Numbered from the stretch's first letter, positions 1-9,253 are shown. The stretch: 45,254 nucleotides of DNA from Hassallia byssoidea VB512170 (GCF_000817785.2 NZ_JTCM02000048.1:1-45254); one strand, 5' to 3'. A program made the numbers and translations. The notes: generated from the letters alone by a model not told the origin.

Positions 1-75
1 CAAAAATGGACAGGCTTCATCCTTTGTGACTCGCTATCGTGTTGAGGATCTTTAAAACAAGCCTGTCCATTTTTG
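1..75. repeat. inverted repeat at left edge
   Basis: A 17-bp perfect inverted repeat, AAAATGGACAGGCTT at its core, occupies 1-17 and 59-75 around a 41-bp spacer. The left arm starts at the first base, so the element may extend outside the window. It could be a long stem or the ends of a small element. No ORF is seen inside. Confidence 0.6.
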
Positions 76-121
76 TCTACATGAGTGTGAAACCCCCACT
101 CTTTCTGCAAATTATACCTCT

Positions 122-187
122 TCTTTGCGACGGACACATTCTTCAAGTCGGCGGAGCCGCCCACAGAAGTGTCCTCGTCTTTGCGAC
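122..187. repeat. hairpin flanked by 10-bp direct repeats
   Basis: TCTTTGCGAC occurs at 122-131 and again at 178-187. Between them is a structured GC-rich segment: GGACACATTCT (132-142) pairs with AGAAGTGTCC (165-174) with one bulge, and an inner GGCGG/CCGCC stem closes the loop. The arrangement resembles a very small inserted element with a target duplication, but that is inference. Confidence 0.4.
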
Positions 188-211
188 TTGGCGTGAGATA
201 TTCTATCTTGA

Positions 212-1600
212 CTAAAATGCCACTTTCATGCATTGCGCTAAAAACCGCTGCGGAATTTCTGGACACGCTCCCCAGTGCATATGAATATAAGAAGCGTGAA
301 GATTTGACAAACTCCATCCTTCATCACCTGTTGCTTCCTCAGAATCGCAACGGTAAGTTTGAAACAATGGTAAATTCGGTTCTGGTATTAAGCGAGAACG
401 ATGAAACTCATGTCCGTAAATGCTTGCACCTGCATCCACTAAGAGATTATCTTGCAAAGCAACTGCGCGACGATACCCCAAAGTTAAACGTCCACCCATG
501 ACAGATTTTGTCGGCAAAACTCCTACCATCGACCAAGATAACCCTTGAAAATCAACAATTTCCTCACATAAATACATCAATCCCCCACACTCTGCGATTG
601 TAGGTATTCCGGCAAGAATTCCTGTTTTAACTGCTTCACGAGCGCTAGTATTTTCCGCAAGTTGTTCCGCAAAAACTTCTGGAAAACCACCACCAAAATA
701 CATACCTTGGACATTTTTGGGTAAAGCATCTTCCAGAGGACTCCAGAAAATTAGTTCTGCACCCAGTTGTTGCAGCAAGTCGAGATTATCTTGATAGTAA
801 AAATTAAAAGCGCGATCGCGTGCAACAGCGAGTCGAAGAGGAAAGGGGGATGGGGGGAGGGGGGGAGGGGGGGAAGGAAGACGTTCTGATTTCAGTAAAG
901 GTAATAAGCGATCCCAGTCAAAGCAAGTATCACCTAAATCGGCAAGTCGTTCGATAACTGCATCAAGTTGAGGAAGTTCTGCTGTGGGAACTAAACCCAA
1001 ATGGCGATCGGGAATGGTAATATCATCTTCACGCCGCAACACGCCGATAATTGGTAATTGTAGGGGTTCTAGGGAATCTTTGAGCAGAGATAAATGGCGA
1101 TCGCTTCCCACGCGATTTAGTACTACTCCAGCAATTTTAATTCTCGGATCGAAAGAGCAATAACCGTAAGCGATCGCTGCTACAGAACCAGACAATCGAC
1201 TACAGTCAATCACCAATACTACAGGCAAATCCAGCAACCGCGCAATATGAGCCGTACTAGCGATTGGGGATTGGAGACTGGGGATTGGGGATTGGGAAGA
1301 ATTTTGCTTAGTCCCTTTGATACCATCAAACAACCCCATTACCCCTTCTACAAGGGCAAAATCTACTTCTTGAATGTGACGCGCAAAACATTGTTGAATG
1401 TAAGCTTCCGAAGTCAGCACAGGGTCTAAATTGCGACAAGCACGATTAGTTACGTGCTGATGAAACATCGGGTCAATATAATCTGGACCGACTTTGAAAG
1501 ATTGTACTATTTCACCACGACGACATAAAGATGCTAAAAGGGTGAGCGTGACAGTTGTCTTACCCACCCCACTACGTTCACCGGCAATAACTAAAGACAT
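212..1600 (-). CDS. cobB: cobyrinate a,c-diamide synthase
   Basis: CobB/CbiA-family amidotransferase of 462 aa. In cobalamin synthesis it amidates the a and c side chains of cobyrinate using ATP and glutamine. The N-terminal half is the P-loop synthetase domain, with GERSGVGKTT at residues 7-16. The C-terminal half is a class I glutaminase-like domain with nucleophile Cys338 in AECGGLMYL and a GHEFHRS histidine motif near 396-402. Start is ATG at 1598-1600. Two low-complexity inserts stand out: residues about 99-115 (Ser/Pro/Gln rich) and 241-255 (Pro rich). They are encoded by the same GGGGATT- and GGGGGGA-type short tandem repeats found in nearby gaps. Both inserts keep the frame and avoid the catalytic motifs. 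CbiA proteins use this fold in anaerobic-type cobalamin synthesis, as expected for cyanobacteria. It follows opcA on the same strand after a repeat-filled 203-bp gap. Confidence 0.93.
   Translation of the reverse strand: MSLVIAGERSGVGKTTVTLTLLASLCRRGEIVQSFKVGPDYIDPMFHQHVTNRACRNLDPVLTSEAYIQQCFARHIQEVDFALVEGVMGLFDGIKGTKQNSSQSPIPSLQSPIASTAHIARLLDLPVVLVIDCSRLSGSVAAIAYGYCSFDPRIKIAGVVLNRVGSDRHLSLLKDSLEPLQLPIIGVLRREDDITIPDRHLGLVPTAELPQLDAVIERLADLGDTCFDWDRLLPLLKSERLPSPPPPLPPSPFPLRLAVARDRAFNFYYQDNLDLLQQLGAELIFWSPLEDALPKNVQGMYFGGGFPEVFAEQLAENTSAREAVKTGILAGIPTIAECGGLMYLCEEIVDFQGLSWSMVGVLPTKSVMGGRLTLGYRRAVALQDNLLVDAGASIYGHEFHRSRLIPEPNLPLFQTYRCDSEEATGDEGWSLSNLHASYIHMHWGACPEIPQRFLAQCMKVAF
842..877. repeat. 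G-rich tandem repeat inside cobB
   Basis: A run of GGGGGGA-like units read on the minus strand as a Pro/Ser linker (cobB residues about 241-255). It sits between the synthetase and glutaminase domains, a place where an insert is likely to be tolerated. Confidence 0.6.
1262..1299. repeat. GGGGATT-type short tandem repeat inside cobB
   Basis: Degenerate 7-bp units (GATTGGG) repeated about five times, in frame, encoding an SQSPIPSLQSPI-like stretch. The same unit family is common in the intergenic gaps of this window (for example 15590-15630 and 22925-22965). Confidence 0.65.
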
Positions 1601-1605
1601 TGCTA

Positions 1606-1800
1606 ATTGTTAGTTGTTATTTGTTAGTTGTTAGTTGTTGGTTGTTGGTTGTTGGTTGTTGGTTGTTGGTTGTTAGTTGTTGGTTGTTAGTTGTTAAGAT
1701 TTACCACTAACCACCATCCACCATCCACCATCCACCATCCACTAACCACTATCAACTATCCACTAACCACTATCAACTATCCACTAACCACTAACAACCA
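1606..1800. repeat. heptameric STRR block between opcA and cobB
   Basis: TTGTTGG/TTGTTAG units (about 1606-1697) are followed by CCATCCA and CCACTAA/CTATCAA units (about 1700-1800). The two halves are roughly complementary, so the transcript could fold into a long imperfect hairpin between the two genes. This is typical of short tandemly repeated repetitive sequences in heterocystous cyanobacteria. Confidence 0.85.
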
Positions 1801-1803
1801 ACA

Positions 1804-3177
1804 TTACTTATTATCCAATTTCAGAAACTTAGCTATCACCGCAAGACTTTCTTCAAAAAGTGCTTCATGACCCCAACGTTGCACCTGCTGACTTAGCAAA
1901 ACTTCCGCTTTTTGTTCAGAAAGTGAAGTCACCTGCTGAAATAAACCAGAAGATTGGGCACCACCTTGGGTTTCCATCCGCATACAGCCACCAGTTTCCG
2001 AACAGATAACTGTACCGCAGTCAGCTTGGGGATTGGTCGAGCTCAACCGCAAAGCAATCAAGTCACCCATAATTTCTCCCATATCAGCCACCGGGACACC
2101 GGCTAACTCAGCTTGTACTTGGCGTTGGTCTTGTGCAAGAAAGCTAATTTTAGTAATTTGGTAGTCTCCGCTTTCTTTTTCATAAGAAACTGGACTCCAT
2201 TCCAAGCGACTTGCCAGCCAACCTAGAAACATTAACGCTTGTGCGGGATTGCCTTTTTCGTAATCAATCGTTACTCGGTCAATTTCCCGCAGAGAAGCGC
2301 GACGCAAAGGGGGATCGTAAGCTTCAGCGGTTAACTCTTGCCATGCTGACAAACGACGCCAGTTCAAGTCAGCTAAAGGCACGCCAGTTTCTACCAACTC
2401 TTGCAAACTGAGCAAATCGCTTTCTGGCTCGTTAAATTCGCAAGAATCGACGATAACATTATTACATACTGCCGCCAGTCGCTTAAATAAAGGATTGTTC
2501 GGATCTGGTGTTGCTTTCCACCAGAGAAACTTGGGTAAGCCGCCGATTAACAATGCTGGAATCATACCCCCGATTCGTTCCAAAGCGGCAGTAGTGCCGG
2601 TTAGGGTGATGTATTCGCAGCAGATGAGTGTACTTGAGGACTGCTTTTGAATCGGGCAATAAGCAGAAACTTGAGCTTTTACCCCTTCGTCTTCGCCAGC
2701 GATTGGGCACAAAGCAATAATTCGGCAAGGGTTGCGGAGGGCAATTTCGTCGGCGATTCTGGGGCTTCTCGCCTCTAAAGTATAGGATGCGTTAGAACCA
2801 TTTTCCCCCGTTGCGTCGGTGCCATGACGTTTAGCGACTTCTTCCCGCAATTTGGCGAGAGTTTCTGGTGTTGCGGTTCCAGTTTCTGGCAGTTTATGCG
2901 TTCTCTGAACTTCGCGTAATGCTGCTTCCATCTGCGGTCCGAGAATTCCGTCAATCGGACCGTTGTAATATCCGGAAGCTGACAAAAGATATTGAGTTTC
3001 TTCCGGTTCGTACACCACTAAAGTAAATGTCGTGGCACGAGTAGCCGCAGGAAGCGCACCGTTTGCATCGCCGATACCGTAACTTTGCCAAATTTGACTA
3101 AGTTCCGCTTCAACGTCTGAGAGCGAAATATCCTTTGGAGTTTGAAGTGAATAAATAGTAGGAGCTTGGGAAACCAT
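1804..3177 (-). CDS. opcA: glucose-6-phosphate dehydrogenase assembly protein OpcA
   Basis: OpcA, 457 aa, the allosteric and redox-linked activator of cyanobacterial G6PDH (Zwf). It promotes active oligomer formation and so controls flow into the oxidative pentose phosphate pathway. The C-terminal two thirds carries the OpcA body, with motifs such as GGLPKFLWWKATPD and ARSPRIADEIALRNPCRII. The N-terminal part, residues about 58-115, looks like a peptidoglycan-binding type 1 fold (GYYNGPIDGILGPQMEAALR), which is known from cyanobacterial OpcA but is odd for a cytosolic protein. Start is ATG at 3175-3177. It lies downstream of zwf on the same strand, the standard Nostoc order fbp-tal-zwf-opcA, so co-transcription is likely despite the repeat-filled gap. 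Confidence 0.95.
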   Translation of the reverse strand: MVSQAPTIYSLQTPKDISLSDVEAELSQIWQSYGIGDANGALPAATRATTFTLVVYEPEETQYLLSASGYYNGPIDGILGPQMEAALREVQRTHKLPETGTATPETLAKLREEVAKRHGTDATGENGSNASYTLEARSPRIADEIALRNPCRIIALCPIAGEDEGVKAQVSAYCPIQKQSSSTLICCEYITLTGTTAALERIGGMIPALLIGGLPKFLWWKATPDPNNPLFKRLAAVCNNVIVDSCEFNEPESDLLSLQELVETGVPLADLNWRRLSAWQELTAEAYDPPLRRASLREIDRVTIDYEKGNPAQALMFLGWLASRLEWSPVSYEKESGDYQITKISFLAQDQRQVQAELAGVPVADMGEIMGDLIALRLSSTNPQADCGTVICSETGGCMRMETQGGAQSSGLFQQVTSLSEQKAEVLLSQQVQRWGHEALFEESLAVIAKFLKLDNK

Positions 3178-3179
3178 AA

Positions 3180-3395
3180 TATATTTTGGATTTTGGATTT
3201 TGGAGCCAAGGATTTTGGATTTTGGACTTTAGATTGTTAATTGTTAGTTGTTGGTTGTTGGTGAGCCAGTGCGCTATCGCGGCTCTGCCGACTTGAAGCA
3301 CAGCCGCGAACCCGAAGGGTTGTTAGTTGTCAAAAAGAATCACTACCCACTAACTATCACTTCCAATCTAAAATCTAAAATCTAAAATCTAAAAT
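3180..3395. repeat. STRR and dispersed hairpin between zwf and opcA
   Basis: Units of TTTTGGA (3183-3235) and AAAATCT (3365-3395) flank TTGTTGG units and a GC-rich palindromic piece at about 3262-3322, which holds GCGCTATCGCGGCTCTGCCG and a CCGCGAACCCGAAGGG stem. This is a mosaic of several repeat families in one gap. Confidence 0.75.
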
Positions 3396-3396
3396 T

Positions 3397-4926
3397 TTAC
3401 AGTCTGCGCCAGCGACGACCATCTTGATTAATCAAGAATTCTGCTTCGGCTGGTTCCCAAGTACCAGCTTCGTATTTGGGAACCGATGCTGGATCTGCGG
3501 GTGCATCCCAAACAGAAAGGGCTGGTGTGACAACTTGCCAAGCGGCTTCTACTTCGTCGGCGCGTGTGAATAATGTTTGGTCGCCCATCATACAATCGAG
3601 AAATAGGCGATCGTAAGCGTCGGAAGTTGCTTGGATGCCAAAGGAACCATAACTAAAGTCCATATCAACCGAACGAGTGCGGAAATCTGCCCCAGGCATC
3701 TTGACTTCAAAACGCAGGGAAATTCCTTCATTCGGCTGAATCCGCATCGTCAAAATGTTGGCATTCATTTGTTGCGCGGCTGATTGAAACATCCGAGAAG
3801 GAACTTCGCGGAAGTGGATAGAAATTTCACTAACTTTTTTCGGCATCCGCTTACCGGTACGCAGGTAGAAAGGAACTCCTTGCCAGCGCCAGTTGTCAAC
3901 CAAAAATTTCATTGCCACGTAGGTGGGTGTTGTGGATTTGGGAGCAACTCCTGGTTCTTCGTGATACCCAGGTACTTGTTTTCCTTTCATCCAGCCGGCG
4001 CTGTACTGACCGCGCACTGCGGAACGCTCTAAATTTTGAATATCTGCCAAGCGCGTTGCTTGTAAGACTTTGACTTTTTCCGTGCGGAGACTGTCGGCAT
4101 CCATCGCGTTGGGTGCTTCCATTGCGGTGAGGCAGTAAAGTTGCATCAGGTGGTTTTGCAACATATCCCGCAATGCACCGGAACTTTCGTAGTATCCGGC
4201 TCGGTCTTCCACGCCCACGGTTTCTGCTACAGTAATCTGTACGTGGTCAACAAATCGACGGTTCCACAACGGTTCAAAAATCGCGTTGGCAAAGCGAAAT
4301 ACGAGGAGATTTTGAACTGTGTCTTTACCCAAGTAGTGGTCGATGCGGTATACTTGGTTTTCTTTACAATATTTCTGCACCACTCGGTTCAAGCTTTTGG
4401 CAGAAGCCAAGTCTCGACCAAAGGGTTTTTCAATTACTAGGCGATGTTTGTAGGGGTCTTGCAACATTTTTTCTTCCCCTAGTTGCTTGATGGCTTCAGG
4501 GAAGAAGTTAGGAGAGACGGAAAGGTAGAACATCCGGTTTCCCCGCGTTCCCCGTTTATCGTCTAATTCGCTTAAGAAATTCTTAAGTTTTTGGTAGCTT
4601 TCTGGGTTATCTATATCACCAGAGCAGTAGAATAATCCTTGGGAGAAGTCTTGCCAAAGTTCTTCTGGATGCACGCCTCCATGAGCTTCTTCCATGCCTT
4701 TCCGCATTTGTTCGCGAAAGTACTCGTGACTCCAATCTCGACGCGCCACGCCAACAATGGTAGTTTCTGGTGCAATGCGCCGCTCTTTTCGCAATTTGTA
4801 AAGTGCTGGTACGAGTTTGCGCCAGGTAAGGTCTCCAGAAGCACCAAAGATAACTATGATCTGGGGTTCGGGCATTCCTTGCTGTTGCAGACCTACGCGC
4901 AAGGGATTTTCTAGCAGACTAACCAT
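3397..4926 (-). CDS. zwf: glucose-6-phosphate 1-dehydrogenase
   Basis: G6PDH, 509 aa, of typical length. It oxidises glucose 6-phosphate to 6-phosphogluconolactone with NADP+, the entry step of the oxidative pentose phosphate pathway. The NADP-binding motif [10 protein letters not shown] is at residues 28-37, EKPFG at 166-170, and the active-site RIDHYLGK at 194-201. Start is ATG at 4924-4926. It sits between tal and opcA on the minus strand. Cyanobacterial Zwf is controlled by thioredoxin and by OpcA, encoded next door. In heterocystous relatives the cluster supplies reductant for nitrogenase. Confidence 0.97.
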   Translation of the reverse strand: MVSLLENPLRVGLQQQGMPEPQIIVIFGASGDLTWRKLVPALYKLRKERRIAPETTIVGVARRDWSHEYFREQMRKGMEEAHGGVHPEELWQDFSQGLFYCSGDIDNPESYQKLKNFLSELDDKRGTRGNRMFYLSVSPNFFPEAIKQLGEEKMLQDPYKHRLVIEKPFGRDLASAKSLNRVVQKYCKENQVYRIDHYLGKDTVQNLLVFRFANAIFEPLWNRRFVDHVQITVAETVGVEDRAGYYESSGALRDMLQNHLMQLYCLTAMEAPNAMDADSLRTEKVKVLQATRLADIQNLERSAVRGQYSAGWMKGKQVPGYHEEPGVAPKSTTPTYVAMKFLVDNWRWQGVPFYLRTGKRMPKKVSEISIHFREVPSRMFQSAAQQMNANILTMRIQPNEGISLRFEVKMPGADFRTRSVDMDFSYGSFGIQATSDAYDRLFLDCMMGDQTLFTRADEVEAAWQVVTPALSVWDAPADPASVPKYEAGTWEPAEAEFLINQDGRRWRRL

Positions 4927-4964
4927 AATAATTGCAAGATGTGGGTTTAAGATTTTCGATTTGG

Positions 4965-5090
4965 AGTTGTTAGTGGTTGGTTGTTGGTTGTTGGTTGTTA
5001 GTTGTTATTTGTTGGTTGTTGGTTGTTAGGATTTAACACTATCCACTAACCACGCTCCCACTAACTACTAACAACCAACCACTAACCATT
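4965..5090. repeat. STRR block between tal and zwf
   Basis: TTGTTGG/TTGTTAG units (about 4967-5030) followed by complementary CCACTAA/CAACCAA units (about 5040-5088). Its architecture matches the gap at 1606-1800, so the transcript could form a long imperfect hairpin between the two genes. Confidence 0.85.
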
Positions 5091-5092
5091 TC

Positions 5093-6241
5093 CTAAACTG
5101 GTGACAAAACCTTGATTTTGTCTTCTAAGGAATCCATCAATGATTGGAAGGGCTTGACAAATTTATCAATACCATCAACAAGTAGTTCGTCCATAACTTG
5201 GTTGATGTCGATATTGATGTCGGGGTCTTTCAAGCTTTCGATGAGCTGGTAAGCTTGATCGACATTCGTCTCAACGCGACTTGCGACATCACAATGGTCG
5301 GCACAAGCTTCTATTGTCGCTGGTGGTAGGGTATTAACGGTGTCGGAACCTACCAACTCATCAACATACATCACGTCGCTGTAGCTGGGGTCTTTGGTGC
5401 TGGTGCTTGCCCATAGAAGTCGCTGGACTTTTGCACCTTTTGCTGCTAAGGCTTGCCAACGATCGCTTTCAACAATCTTTTTGTACTCTTGGTACGCTAT
5501 CTTGGCGTTTGCGATCGCCACTTTCCCTTTCACAGCTCTCAGTTTCGCTTCCACGGCAATATCATCAACGCCTTTCTTCAACTTAGCATCAATCTTGCCG
5601 TCAATGTTGCTATCAATGCGACTAAGAAAGAAGCTGGCTACGCAAGCTATGTTACTAATGTCTTTACCTTCTTTGACTCTAGCTTCTAAACCGCGAATGT
5701 AAGCCCAAGCTGAGTTTATGTAGCTTTGAACTGAAAATAACAAAGTGACGTTAACGTTAATGCCGGCGGCTATCACTTGTTCGACTGCTGGCAAACCCGC
5801 TTCTGTACCGGGAATTTTAATCATCACATTTTCCCGTCCAATTTCTTGATAATAGCGACGGGCTTCCTTTATTGTTGCCTCTGTATCATGAGCGATCGTT
5901 GGTGGTACTTCTATACTCACGTAACCGTCTAATTTATCCGAGGCATCATAAACTGGGCGTAAAATATCACACGCATTGCGGATATCTGCAAAAACTAGGG
6001 ATTCGTAAATTTTGTATGTCGGTAAGCTAGCGCGGACGCCTTTTTCTATATCGGCATCATAAATGACGTTTCCGGCGATCGCTTTTTCAAATATGGCTGG
6101 ATTCGAGGTAATCCCACAAATACCTTTATTTTCCACCATATCTTTCAACTCGCCTGACTGAATCAGGTCACGAGTCAAGTTATCCATCCAGATACTTTGA
6201 CCGTATTGTTTTATCTCTAATAAATGGTTAGTCGAAGTCAT
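5093..6241 (-). CDS. tal: transaldolase
   Basis: Transaldolase, 382 aa, of the long bacterial type. It moves a dihydroxyacetone unit between sugar phosphates in the non-oxidative pentose phosphate pathway. The Schiff-base lysine is Lys142 in NVMIKIPGTEAGL. The N-terminal SIWMDNLTRDLI and GITSNPAIFEKAI motifs (residues about 16-56) and the C-terminal LWASTSTKDP motif are also present. Start is ATG at 6239-6241. It lies between fbp and zwf on the same strand, which matches the Nostoc pentose phosphate cluster. No repeat insert or frameshift is seen. Confidence 0.96.
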   Translation of the reverse strand: MTSTNHLLEIKQYGQSIWMDNLTRDLIQSGELKDMVENKGICGITSNPAIFEKAIAGNVIYDADIEKGVRASLPTYKIYESLVFADIRNACDILRPVYDASDKLDGYVSIEVPPTIAHDTEATIKEARRYYQEIGRENVMIKIPGTEAGLPAVEQVIAAGINVNVTLLFSVQSYINSAWAYIRGLEARVKEGKDISNIACVASFFLSRIDSNIDGKIDAKLKKGVDDIAVEAKLRAVKGKVAIANAKIAYQEYKKIVESDRWQALAAKGAKVQRLLWASTSTKDPSYSDVMYVDELVGSDTVNTLPPATIEACADHCDVASRVETNVDQAYQLIESLKDPDINIDINQVMDELLVDGIDKFVKPFQSLMDSLEDKIKVLSPV

Positions 6242-6453
6242 GTGTTTGTTTAACTCCTGTTAATTATGTCTTCAAGTTATGTTTGTCGTCTTTATCAGTT
6301 GATACTGACCTTTGAATTTTGACGTTGGTAATATCAAATTGCATCGACCATCTGAGATAATCCCTTGAAAAAGCGCTACCCGTGCGCTCACTAATTTCAA
6401 TTTAATGGAGGAGGTTGCGCTCAAAGCACCCATGAGGCTTTTGTCAAGCTGTT

Positions 6454-7503
6454 TTAGTGACCGTTTTGAATAAAAGACTCCACCTTTGCTACATCCTGTT
6501 TGCTGCCAATAATCAAAGGGGTGCGCTGGTGCAGTTTTTTTGGTACTATGTCCAAAATATCTACTAGTCCCGTAGTAGCACGACCACCTGCTTGCTCTAT
6601 TACAAATGCTAAAGGAGCAGATTCATAAAGCAAGCGCAGTTTACCTTCTGGCTTGGGAAGTATGCCTGGGTATAGAAATACACCGCCCTGAACTAAAATT
6701 CTGTGGATATCACTAACCATTGCCCCACTATAACGAGCCGTGTAGCCTTCGGTGCGATGGACGTAGCGAATATATTCGCGAATTGATTCGTCCCATTGCC
6801 AAAAATTACCCTCATTTACGCTGTAAACTGAACCGTGGGCAGGAATTTGGATATTTTCTTCGGTGAGAATAAACTCTCCTAAGCTGGGATCGAGGGTAAA
6901 AGAATGAACTCCCTTACCTATAGTATATACCAGCATGGTGCTCGGACCATACAGGATGTATCCGGCGGCTATTTGTTTGCGTCCATCGGTAAGTAAGTCT
7001 TTCGCCTCACCATCAAGATCGTCTCCTTCTTGTTGGCGAATCGCGAAGATTGAACCTAAGCTGAGATTAGTATCGGTGTTAGATGAGCCATCGATGGGAT
7101 CGTACAATAGCGTGTAGCGACCAATCGGGCAGTTTTCCGGAATGTAGTAGGGTTTTTCCATTTCCTCGGAAGCTAAACGACAAACTAAGCCGCTTTGCTT
7201 AAATACCGAGATAAATACGTCGTTGGCGTAGACATCCATCTTTTTGACGGATTCTCCTTGGACGTTGACATCCCCTGTAAATCCAAGAACACCTTCCATT
7301 AAACCAGCACGGCTGAGGCGACGGGCAACTAGTTTACCTGCCAGGGCTATGCGATTCATCAGCGCACTTAAATCCTGTGCTTGGGGCGAAAAAGTCTTAA
7401 ATTGCTGTAGGACGTGACGGGATAAAGTTGTACAATCACGATCTAAGCTTTTGTCTGTGATGTCGTTGTTAGACAACTCAAGAGATTCTGGCGATAGAGC
7501 CAT
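6454..7503 (-). CDS. fbp: class I fructose-1,6-bisphosphatase
   Basis: FBPase, 349 aa. It hydrolyses fructose 1,6-bisphosphate to fructose 6-phosphate in gluconeogenesis and recycles carbon into the oxidative pentose phosphate pathway. The metal-binding motif DPIDGSSN is at residues 135-142, and the sugar-phosphate-binding region includes [16 protein letters not shown] and GGRATTG. This is the class I type, distinct from the bifunctional GlpX-like F/SBPase. Start is ATG at 7501-7503. It is the first gene of the fbp-tal-zwf-opcA series, with a 212-bp gap to tal that shows no STRR. Confidence 0.96.
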   Translation of the reverse strand: MALSPESLELSNNDITDKSLDRDCTTLSRHVLQQFKTFSPQAQDLSALMNRIALAGKLVARRLSRAGLMEGVLGFTGDVNVQGESVKKMDVYANDVFISVFKQSGLVCRLASEEMEKPYYIPENCPIGRYTLLYDPIDGSSNTDTNLSLGSIFAIRQQEGDDLDGEAKDLLTDGRKQIAAGYILYGPSTMLVYTIGKGVHSFTLDPSLGEFILTEENIQIPAHGSVYSVNEGNFWQWDESIREYIRYVHRTEGYTARYSGAMVSDIHRILVQGGVFLYPGILPKPEGKLRLLYESAPLAFVIEQAGGRATTGLVDILDIVPKKLHQRTPLIIGSKQDVAKVESFIQNGH

Positions 7504-8198
7504 GTTTTAGTCCTTCCTAACGACTTTGGTTGGTTGAGGTCAACTGAAGGATAAAGTGTGAAGTGAGCCTGAACGTATTAATACGTTCGCTTGTACCGCA
7601 AAGCTTTTTTCATCCTTTATCCTTCAGCCTTCATTTTGTCGCTGCCTCTATCTTAGAAAGGTAATTTGATAACTTAAGTGTGATTTTAGATAAACTAAAT
7701 ATTTCAAGCTTTTTTCGGTCTGTGCCAAAGCGCGATCGCCCCTTAGATAATGTCATACTTGGGCAAATCTACCTAAGCTTGTAGAATTCAATTATTTTTG
7801 TAAATATTTTTCTCTATTTCTTGACTTTTAGTCTGTAGATACTGATACGCCTATAAAGTGGCTTGATGAAGCACGCGCAAAGTTGTTAAGATATCCGCCC
7901 AAAAATACCATCTGTTTTAACGTTGGCTGCACTTGGACGATGCTTGCTATATCCTTATCTTTAATAATCAAAAAACCGACTAGTACGTAAGGGCAAAAAT
8001 AAAGCGACCATTCAGAACAGACACAAAGCCTTCAGCATAGCTGCCTTTTTATACTAGTCGTGACATTTCCCTATCGGCATCACAACTTGCCGCGTGCAAA
8101 CTTCTCTGGATTTATGGGAATTGTTAATTGTTTCTAATTTTCCCGACTTTTGTCTTGCATAACTAGAAAACAATTTGCTACTATAAGAGTCCCTCTTT
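7504..8198. other. non-coding stretch upstream of fbp
   Basis: No credible gene in 695 bp. Near fbp is a nested palindrome (entry 7544-7627). Further out, CGACTAGTA at 7977-7985 is matched by TACTAGTCG at 8052-8060, an inverted repeat with a 66-bp spacer. The stretch should hold the fbp promoter and the 3' flank of the RNA-binding protein gene. I could not assign a clear -10/-35 pair. Confidence 0.6.
7544..7627. promoter_or_regulatory. nested palindrome upstream of fbp
   Basis: Outer arms CTGAAGGATAAAG (7544-7556) and CTTTATCCTTCAG (7615-7627) are perfect complements. Inside is the perfect 18-bp palindrome GAACGTATTAATACGTTC at 7571-7588. The palindrome lies 68-85 bp before the fbp start codon, so it could be an operator. 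The outer arms resemble a dispersed GAAGGAT repeat, so a repeat origin is the alternative. Confidence 0.4.
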
Positions 8199-8483
8199 TT
8201 AATAGTCTTGTTTTTTCCCCCAACTACTTCGTTGGCTCTCCTCGCGTGGTTTGGCTTTATTAACTCGAAGTTGACGACCCATCCATTCTGCGCCATCTAA
8301 CTCTGTAATAGCGGCATCTTCTTGAGCATCTTCGGACATTTCTACAAAAGCAAAGCCGCGCAATCGTCCAGTTTCGCGGTCTGTAGGCAAGACGACTCTT
8401 TTTACCTCGCCGTACTCTGCAAATACTTCTTTTAAGTCGGCTTCGCTAGCGCGGTAGGAGAGATTTCCAACGTAAATAGTCAT
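8199..8483 (-). CDS. RRM-domain RNA-binding protein (Rbp family)
   Basis: Small single-RRM protein of 94 aa, the cyanobacterial Rbp type. RNP2 (IYVGNL, residues 3-8) and RNP1 (RGFAFVEM, residues 42-49) are both intact, so single-stranded RNA binding is expected. The C-terminal tail after residue 78 is short and basic, ending SSWGKKQDY, rather than glycine rich. Start is ATG at 8481-8483. Family members are cold-induced in Anabaena, and some target mRNAs to membranes. No rpsU follows it here, unlike some rbp loci. The 494-bp upstream gap leaves room for a long 5' UTR. Confidence 0.93.
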   Translation of the reverse strand: MTIYVGNLSYRASEADLKEVFAEYGEVKRVVLPTDRETGRLRGFAFVEMSEDAQEDAAITELDGAEWMGRQLRVNKAKPREESQRSSWGKKQDY

Positions 8484-8977
8484 GTGGGATCACGTAAATT
8501 TCAACTAAAAGCGATGAGTTCAGCTGTCGAAATTTAACTTTTCTCAAAGATTGCACATCTTCGCATCCGAGTCACCAAAGCGCGGATGTTGTAGATTGGC
8601 AAGCAATCTGCTTGCATTATCTACTAATCGATTAGCGATCGAGCTGAACTTACGCATACGCTCATATAATAACTGATTGTGTCATTCTTCAAAGTATGAG
8701 ATTTTACAAACACTCATAACTTATAATCAGTTGCGCTTATATGTTTGATATGTAGGGAACTATAAGTATATAATTATACTAATTACTTGGAGAAAAATAG
8801 TCTCGTTAAAGCTGTGGAGTTTTTCTATGAAACGCAGCTTATTTATATACAAGATAAAGATGCTGAATTAAAATAGCGTACTTAATTTTGATGTATAAAA
8901 TATATGAAATTTTTCTAATAGAGACGTTGGATACAACGCCTCTATATTTGTGTTAAATTGCCTAGGAACACGAAAAT
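8484..8977. other. non-coding stretch upstream of rbp
   Basis: AT-rich, no supported gene. It should hold the rbp promoter and leader. A GAGACGTTG hairpin of the dispersed family lies at 8918-8945. Confidence 0.6.
8918..8945. repeat. dispersed AGAGACGTT hairpin, copy 1
   Basis: ATAGAGACGTTG (8918-8929) pairs with CAACGCCTCTAT (8934-8945), with one mismatch and a 4-nt loop. It is the same family as 9254, 23027, 32391 and 41335. It lies just downstream of the 72-aa gene and may double as a terminator. Confidence 0.65.
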
Positions 8978-9196
8978 TTAGTCAATTGATATTGACTGAG
9001 GACCGCTGGTTCTGCCGTTATGTGCTTGACTTGTAGAACTAGTATAACTAGTTGAGCCTAGCTGTTGATTCAGCCAGCTTTTAACTGGGTCGTCAGCCAA
9101 CTGGAGTCGAAGCAAACCAGAGAAGAACCCGCCCATAAATGAGCCTGGATGCTGGGTAAATTGTTTAAAGATTGGTGACAATTCATCAAGAAACAT
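8978..9196 (-). CDS. small conserved cyanobacterial hypothetical protein
   Basis: A 72-aa protein of unknown function. Its N-terminal half (MFLDELSPIFKQF, then a Gly/Phe-rich GSFMGGFFSGLLRL) could be a short amphipathic or membrane-associated helix. A DDPVKSWLNQQLG helix follows, then a Ser/Thr-rich tail from residue about 48. From memory, similar short proteins occur across filamentous cyanobacteria, which I could not verify. Start is ATG at 9194-9196. It has its own gaps on both sides, each with an AGAGACGTT hairpin, so it is probably monocistronic. Confidence 0.7.
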   Translation of the reverse strand: MFLDELSPIFKQFTQHPGSFMGGFFSGLLRLQLADDPVKSWLNQQLGSTSYTSSTSQAHNGRTSGPQSISID

Positions 9197-9253
9197 GAAG
9201 AATCTCCTAGTGCTGGTGTGTAAAGTTATGACTGCTTAATTTATCGTAACTTG

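Noticed and set aside
169-501. Plus-strand ORF opposite the end of cobB
   Set aside because: It lies mostly antisense to the conserved C-terminal part of CobB and has no recognisable protein features.
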